Assembly (NCBI GenBank): GCA_029060585.1
Contig: JAIDTS010000138.1
Location: 1-11,164, forward strand
DNA length: 11,164 bases
Reading direction: 5' to 3'
Source: Muribaculaceae bacterium
GTDB taxonomy: Bacteria > Bacteroidota > Bacteroidia > Bacteroidales > Muribaculaceae
A program made the translations under genes and the position numbers. Below are positions 7,589 through 11,164 of the stretch, piece by piece. The notes beneath the pieces are model-generated. The model was given only the letters and a program-made list of their open reading frames with translations, was not told where the DNA came from and searched no databases. The first letter of the stretch is position 1. The number at the start of each line of letters is the position of its first letter.

Positions 7589-7607
7589 CCATACCATTGA
7601 AGCATTA

Positions 7608-8540
7608 ATGACGCCAGGACCTGAGATATTGGCAGTCGTAGGCCCAACGGCATGCGGCAAGACGCGACGGGCAGTCTCGATAGCCTCCGCCTTCGGCGGG
7701 GAGATTATAAGCGGCGACAGTCGACAGGTATATCGCGGGATGGATATAGGCACGGGTAAAGACCTCGGCGAATACGGGCACGTTCCCTATCATCTGATCG
7801 ACATTGCCGAAGCCGGCGATAAATATAACCTCCACAGGTTTCTTTCGGATTTCCAGGCGGCCAAAGCCGACATCGAAGGGCGGGGAAGACTACCGGTGCT
7901 ATGCGGAGGTACGGGGATGTATGTGGAGGCTGCCCTCTCCGGCCTAATCATGCCGGAGGTGGAGCGCAACGAGGCGTTGCGGTCGTCGCTTTCCGGCAAG
8001 AGCCTTGAGGAACTGACCGAGATACTGAGCAACTTCAAGATCCTCCACAACACTACAGACATCGATACCCGCGACCGTGCTCTGCGTGCAATAGAAATCC
8101 AGCAGTATTATGCGGAACATCCGGAAAGCGCCCGATCGGCTGACCGGGCTACCGCTAAACGGCTTAGGAGTATCGTAATAGGACTCGACATCCCGAGAGA
8201 AGCTCGAAGGAAGCGGATAAGCGAGCGTCTTGACGCAAGGCTCGGTGAGGGGATGGTAGATGAAATCAAGAGGCTCATAGAAAGCGGAGTCAAGCCGGAG
8301 GATCTGATATACTACGGTCTTGAATATAAATACGTCACTCTTTTCGTAATCGGAAAGCTGACCCTTGAGGAGATGAGAACCCAGCTTGAGATCGCGATCC
8401 ATCAGTTTGCAAAGCGTCAGATGACGTGGTGGAGGGGAATGGAAAAAAGAGGTATTCCTATAAACTGGCTTCCCTATGATATGGATGACGGAGAATTTAT
8501 TGAAATTATAGGTAATTTACTGAGAAATCACCAAAAATAG
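7608..8540 (+). CDS. miaA: tRNA dimethylallyltransferase
   Basis: A 310-residue enzyme that transfers the dimethylallyl group from dimethylallyl diphosphate to N6 of adenosine-37 in tRNAs reading codons that start with U. A P-loop-type motif GPTACGKT is at residues 12-19, and GDSRQVYRGMDIGTGKD at 36-52 carries the conserved Asp37 and the Gln/Tyr that bind near A37. VPYHLIDI is at 59-66, GGTGMYVEA at 100-108, TRDRALRAIEI at 154-164 and FAKRQMTWWRGM at 267-278. Two positions differ from typical MiaA: GTGKD instead of GTAKP, and DIDTRDRALRAIEI instead of the HPNDxxRIxRALEV form. Some Bacteroidota carry two MiaA paralogues and this could be the divergent one. ATG 7608 is chosen: it puts the P-loop 11 residues from the start, as usual, and avoids overlap with the preceding gene; a GTG at 7566 would overlap it. 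Confidence 0.92.
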   Translation: MTPGPEILAVVGPTACGKTRRAVSIASAFGGEIISGDSRQVYRGMDIGTGKDLGEYGHVPYHLIDIAEAGDKYNLHRFLSDFQAAKADIEGRGRLPVLCGGTGMYVEAALSGLIMPEVERNEALRSSLSGKSLEELTEILSNFKILHNTTDIDTRDRALRAIEIQQYYAEHPESARSADRATAKRLRSIVIGLDIPREARRKRISERLDARLGEGMVDEIKRLIESGVKPEDLIYYGLEYKYVTLFVIGKLTLEEMRTQLEIAIHQFAKRQMTWWRGMEKRGIPINWLPYDMDDGEFIEIIGNLLRNHQK

Positions 8541-8549
8541 CTAATTGTT

Positions 8550-8581
8550 ATTGCAAGATCGGAATATTATCGTTAAATTTG
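8550..8581 (+). promoter_or_regulatory. Promoter for dedA-rpe
   Basis: The -7 element TAAATTTG (8574-8581) matches TAnnTTTG exactly. ATTG at 8550-8553 sits 20 bases upstream, the normal spacing for the Bacteroidota TTTG-type -33 element. The predicted start near 8588 leaves a leader of about 50 nt before dedA. This is the best complete promoter in the window and marks dedA as the head of a new transcription unit after miaA. Confidence 0.6.
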
Positions 8582-8636
8582 CAGAAAAGCAGTCGGACAT
8601 CGTTTCGGCAAAACCAAAAGAACGGATAAAACAAAC

Positions 8637-9320
8637 ATGATACTCGCAGGCATATTCGACGCATCGCAGTTTTTCCAGTGGTTTGTGGAGAACGCAAACT
8701 ACCTCTTCGTGTTTTTATTCATGACTATCGAGAGCAGTTTCATACCGTTCCCGAGCGAGGTCGTAGTGCCTCCGGCGGCATATTTGGCGTGCACCAACAC
8801 CGGAGTCGGAGGAGACATGAATATATTCGTTGTAGTCATAGTGGCAACATTGGGAGCACTTTGCGGAGCCTTCATCAACTATTTCCTCGCTCTGTGGGTC
8901 GGACGTCCGATAGTCTATGCTTTCGCCGACAGTAAGTTCGGTCATGCCTGCCTCATCGACAGAGCAAAAGTGGATAAAGCCGAGGCCTATTTCGACAAGC
9001 ATGGAGCTATCTCAACGTTTGTGGGTCGTCTTATCCCGGCTATCCGTCAGCTGATCTCTATTCCCGCCGGACTCTCGAAAATGAATATAGGAGTATTCGC
9101 GCTTTTTACTGCTCTTGGCGCTATGGTATGGAACGCTATCCTCGCGGGGCTGGGATATTGGCTGTCTCTCCATGTATCTCCCGATCAGCTATTCGAAAAG
9201 GTTGAGCAGTATAACGGATACCTCACCTATGCGGGTTATGCGCTTTTCGGCATATGCGTGCTCTATATCCTGTGGAATGCGTTCCGGAAGAAAAGCTATG
9301 ACAGTACAAACTCAAATTAA
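8637..9320 (+). CDS. DedA family membrane protein
   Basis: A 227-residue inner-membrane protein of the DedA/VTT family. Members studied elsewhere recycle undecaprenyl phosphate across the membrane or support membrane potential; which applies here is not visible. Hydrophobic segments lie at about residues 18-38, 61-88, 135-172 and 195-214. Diagnostic motifs are ESSFIPFPSEVVVPPAAYLA (32-51), with acidic Glu32 and Glu41 in a re-entrant segment, and GRLIPAIRQLISIPAGLSKMN (130-150), with Arg131 and Arg137, the arginines needed for function in characterised homologues. The Gly145 that follows is also conserved. The C-terminus is short and basic. It has its own promoter, and rpe starts 10 bases after its stop codon. 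Confidence 0.92.
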   Translation: MILAGIFDASQFFQWFVENANYLFVFLFMTIESSFIPFPSEVVVPPAAYLACTNTGVGGDMNIFVVVIVATLGALCGAFINYFLALWVGRPIVYAFADSKFGHACLIDRAKVDKAEAYFDKHGAISTFVGRLIPAIRQLISIPAGLSKMNIGVFALFTALGAMVWNAILAGLGYWLSLHVSPDQLFEKVEQYNGYLTYAGYALFGICVLYILWNAFRKKSYDSTNSN

Positions 9321-9330
9321 AGATAAGGAA

Positions 9331-9975
9331 ATGAAGGTCTCACCATCGTTGCTTGCCGCTGATTTCCTTAATCTGGGCAAGGAAATAGAGAGAATCAATG
9401 CATCTGATGCGGATTTCCTGCATCTTGACGTCATGGACGGCGTGTTCGTGCCAAATATATCTTTCGGTTTTCCCGTTCTTCAGGGAGTTGCGCGGGAGTG
9501 CAGAAAGCCGCTCGATGTGCATATGATGACAGTGGAGCCTGAGAAATGGATCGGACATGTGCGCGATCTCGGAGCGAGGATCATGAACGTGCACCAGGAA
9601 GCCTGCCTTCATCTTTACAGTACCGTCCAGCATATACACGAAGCCGGAATGCTTGCCGGAATAACACTAAACCCGGCCACACCGATAGAGATGCTTTCCG
9701 ATATAATACAAGACCTTGACCTTGTTCTGATAATGTCGGTGGAACCCGGATTCGGCGGACAGCCTTTTATCAGACATACTCTTGAAAAGGTAAGGAAGCT
9801 TAAGGCCCTCCGGGATGCGAGCGGATCTAATGCAATGATCGAGGTAGACGGAGGAGTGAATGCTAAGACCGGGGCAGAACTTGCCGAAGCGGGAGCCGAT
9901 GTGCTGGTTGCCGGAAGTTATGTGTTTGGCGCAGCAGACATGGATTCAGCTGTCAGGAGTCTTAAATGCCTTTAG
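9331..9975 (+). CDS. rpe: Ribulose-phosphate 3-epimerase
   Basis: A 214-residue TIM-barrel enzyme that interconverts D-ribulose 5-phosphate and D-xylulose 5-phosphate in the cytosolic pentose-phosphate pathway. Visible signatures are SPSLLAADF (residues 4-12), metal ligands His31 and Asp33 with the general acid/base region in HLDVMDGVFVPN, His64 in DVHMM, NPATP (114-118), MSVEPGFGGQ (135-144), Asp173 in EVDGGVN (171-177), and the phosphate-binding AGSYVFG near the C-terminus. All metal and catalytic residues are present, and the length is normal for the family. The ATG at 9331 gives the standard N-terminus (MKVSPSLLAADF); the frame is open further upstream into dedA, but that extension is not protein-like for this family. 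Spacing of 10 bases implies cotranscription with dedA. Confidence 0.96.
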   Translation: MKVSPSLLAADFLNLGKEIERINASDADFLHLDVMDGVFVPNISFGFPVLQGVARECRKPLDVHMMTVEPEKWIGHVRDLGARIMNVHQEACLHLYSTVQHIHEAGMLAGITLNPATPIEMLSDIIQDLDLVLIMSVEPGFGGQPFIRHTLEKVRKLKALRDASGSNAMIEVDGGVNAKTGAELAEAGADVLVAGSYVFGAADMDSAVRSLKCL

Positions 9976-10017
9976 TGAGTATCAAGAGAAATTCAAAATA
10001 CAAACCAAACCAATATC

Positions 10018-11118
10018 ATGAAAAAACTAATATACGGAATTCTAATGGCCGTCATGGCATGTGGAATTATTTCGTGTAAGAACGAATACGATTCGCTTGA
10101 CGACGGAAACTACCGCATTCACGGCTTGAAGGACAAGCATGTGATGAAAACCGTCCGTATGTCGTTCGGCGGCGACTACATTACTGAATCCGAGGAGCCT
10201 TTGCTTAGGGCGGATGACGGTGATTTGTATACTGCCATAAATGTTTTTCGCACTGAGAAAAGTAAAGATGACGCAGTTGAGGAAAAATATGCCTATGGTG
10301 TTTTTAAAGGTAAGGACGGAATATCAATAGATGTCGTGACAGGTTACACCTATAGATTCGAAGCTACTATCTTGATAGAGCGAGATGATAAAGTTCATCT
10401 TGTGGAGAATAGGTATCAACAACCGTTTAGGCTTCATGACGGTTCTTCAATCAATTTCGATAATGCAAGTGATTTAGATTCTAAATACACAGATAGTTTC
10501 CTGTATACTTATGAATTAGACTCCAAAGATCGTAGATTTTTATTTGAATTGAATTCAGGAAAAGCAATGGTGGATACAAAAGGCGATTATTCACCTCGTA
10601 ACGCAGATTTAGGATATCCCCGTGTGAAAAGATACTATGGCACCTATTCCTCATTTGATCCAGGACTGGAAGATAATGTTGAGATAGAGATGGGGTATAA
10701 AAGTTTCGGACTTAGATTTGAATTGGAGAATCTTCCCGGTGGTTACCTTTCTGTCAAAGATATATCGAAAGACAGTAGCAACAGGACTAAGGATACCAGA
10801 GATTGTCTAGTATTTACCAAGGATTTAAAACTCTCGACAGAAGATACCAACAATATTTGGGAAGGTTTGTTTTCCATGAATAATCTACTGGCTGAATCTG
10901 AGAAATTTACTCTACAGTTCATTTGGCATAAAGGAGGTGATGTCACGGAGGATTTTGAGACTGAAGTGACGGTTAGGCCAAAAATCAAAAAAATATTGAA
11001 ACTTAATATTGCTGGAACTCCAAATTATGGAACAAAAGGTAATATTATCTTGACTCTTGAGGATGAGCAGTTAACTGAGGAACAAGAACAGATCAGTCAT
11101 GATTTTGATAATGACTAG
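10018..11118 (+). CDS. Fimbrillin-like surface lipoprotein (putative)
   Basis: A 366-residue lipoprotein. The signal peptide MKKLIYGILMAVMACGIISC ends in a lipobox with Cys20 as the lipidated residue, followed by KNEYDSLDD, an acidic stretch like the export signal that sends Bacteroidota lipoproteins to the cell surface. The rest is beta-rich. From memory it resembles multi-copy Bacteroidales lipoproteins with a fimbrillin-like layout: an early VRMSFGGDY strand, YAYGVFKG and GYTYRFEATI, a central YPRVKRYYGTY, FGLRFELENLPGGYLSV, and a late strand block (VTVRPKIKKILKLNIAGT) before an acidic tail. I cannot confirm a specific family or ligand. GC content drops sharply inside the gene (about 51% at 10081-10200, about 29% at 10441-10560). 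It begins 42 bases after rpe without a clear promoter. Confidence 0.8.
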   Translation: MKKLIYGILMAVMACGIISCKNEYDSLDDGNYRIHGLKDKHVMKTVRMSFGGDYITESEEPLLRADDGDLYTAINVFRTEKSKDDAVEEKYAYGVFKGKDGISIDVVTGYTYRFEATILIERDDKVHLVENRYQQPFRLHDGSSINFDNASDLDSKYTDSFLYTYELDSKDRRFLFELNSGKAMVDTKGDYSPRNADLGYPRVKRYYGTYSSFDPGLEDNVEIEMGYKSFGLRFELENLPGGYLSVKDISKDSSNRTKDTRDCLVFTKDLKLSTEDTNNIWEGLFSMNNLLAESEKFTLQFIWHKGGDVTEDFETEVTVRPKIKKILKLNIAGTPNYGTKGNIILTLEDEQLTEEQEQISHDFDND

Positions 11119-11123
11119 TCACT

Positions 11124-11137
11124 TCGCATATATGCGA
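11124..11137 (+). other. Perfect 14-base palindrome after the lipoprotein gene
   Basis: TCGCATATATGCGA is fully self-complementary and begins 5 bases after the lipoprotein stop codon. As RNA it gives a short stem with a tight loop; the following sequence is T-rich but interrupted (TAATTTCATTCTCTTATTTC), so it could be a weak terminator. It could also be a protein-binding palindrome for the next gene. Confidence 0.35.
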
Positions 11138-11164
11138 GTTCTGTAATTTCATTCTCTTATTTCG

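Noticed and set aside
6233..8540. The membrane protein plus miaA as a defence or toxin module
   Set aside because: The surroundings are housekeeping genes, miaA is intact, the membrane protein has no known effector motif, and there are no mobile-element marks.
9115..9330. A longer rpe reading frame starting inside dedA
   Set aside because: The added residues are the DedA sequence read in another frame. Epimerases of this family start right before SPSLLAADF, which fits ATG 9331.

Overview
The window looks like chromosomal DNA from a gut-type Bacteroidales bacterium, plausibly Muribaculaceae or a close relative. The grounds are a type-3 (archaeal-like) prolyl-tRNA synthetase ending in the family's C-terminal tyrosine, a DUF4293 membrane protein, a secreted DPP IV-type serine peptidase, a surface-type lipoprotein, and three promoters matching the Bacteroidota -7 consensus TAnnTTTG. 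Family names come from motif recognition by eye. The genus is inference.

Layout. (1) 1-1615, minus strand: 5' part of a large protein with TPR-like helices, running off the left edge. Its N-terminus is ambiguous and may carry a one-base frameshift. (2) 1616-1884: divergent intergenic region with a promoter for the plus strand and a GC-rich island that can encode a 31-residue peptide. (3) 1885-3934: DUF4293 protein, then an eight-copy heptamer repeat that contains its stop codon, then proS with a promoter so close that its mRNA may be leaderless. (4) 3973-6153: secreted DPP IV-like peptidase with all catalytic residues visible, preceded by a possible weak terminator after proS. (5) 6233-8540: a six-helix membrane protein of unknown function and miaA, 19 bases apart and probably cotranscribed. 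(6) 8637-9975: dedA and rpe, 10 bases apart, behind a good promoter. (7) 10018-11118: a fimbrillin-like lipoprotein whose GC content falls from about 50% to about 30% within the gene.

How the genes fit together. Most are housekeeping: tRNA charging (proS), tRNA modification (miaA), pentose-phosphate metabolism (rpe) and envelope lipid handling (dedA). The peptidase is exported, and the lipoprotein is membrane-anchored and probably surface-exposed. I see no phage, plasmid, IS, CRISPR or recognisable defence module, and nothing that amounts to a new multi-gene system. The points most worth a second look are the 5' end of the TPR gene, the stop-codon heptamer repeat, the peptide-coding or structured GC island, the unknown membrane protein, and the compositional break in the lipoprotein gene.
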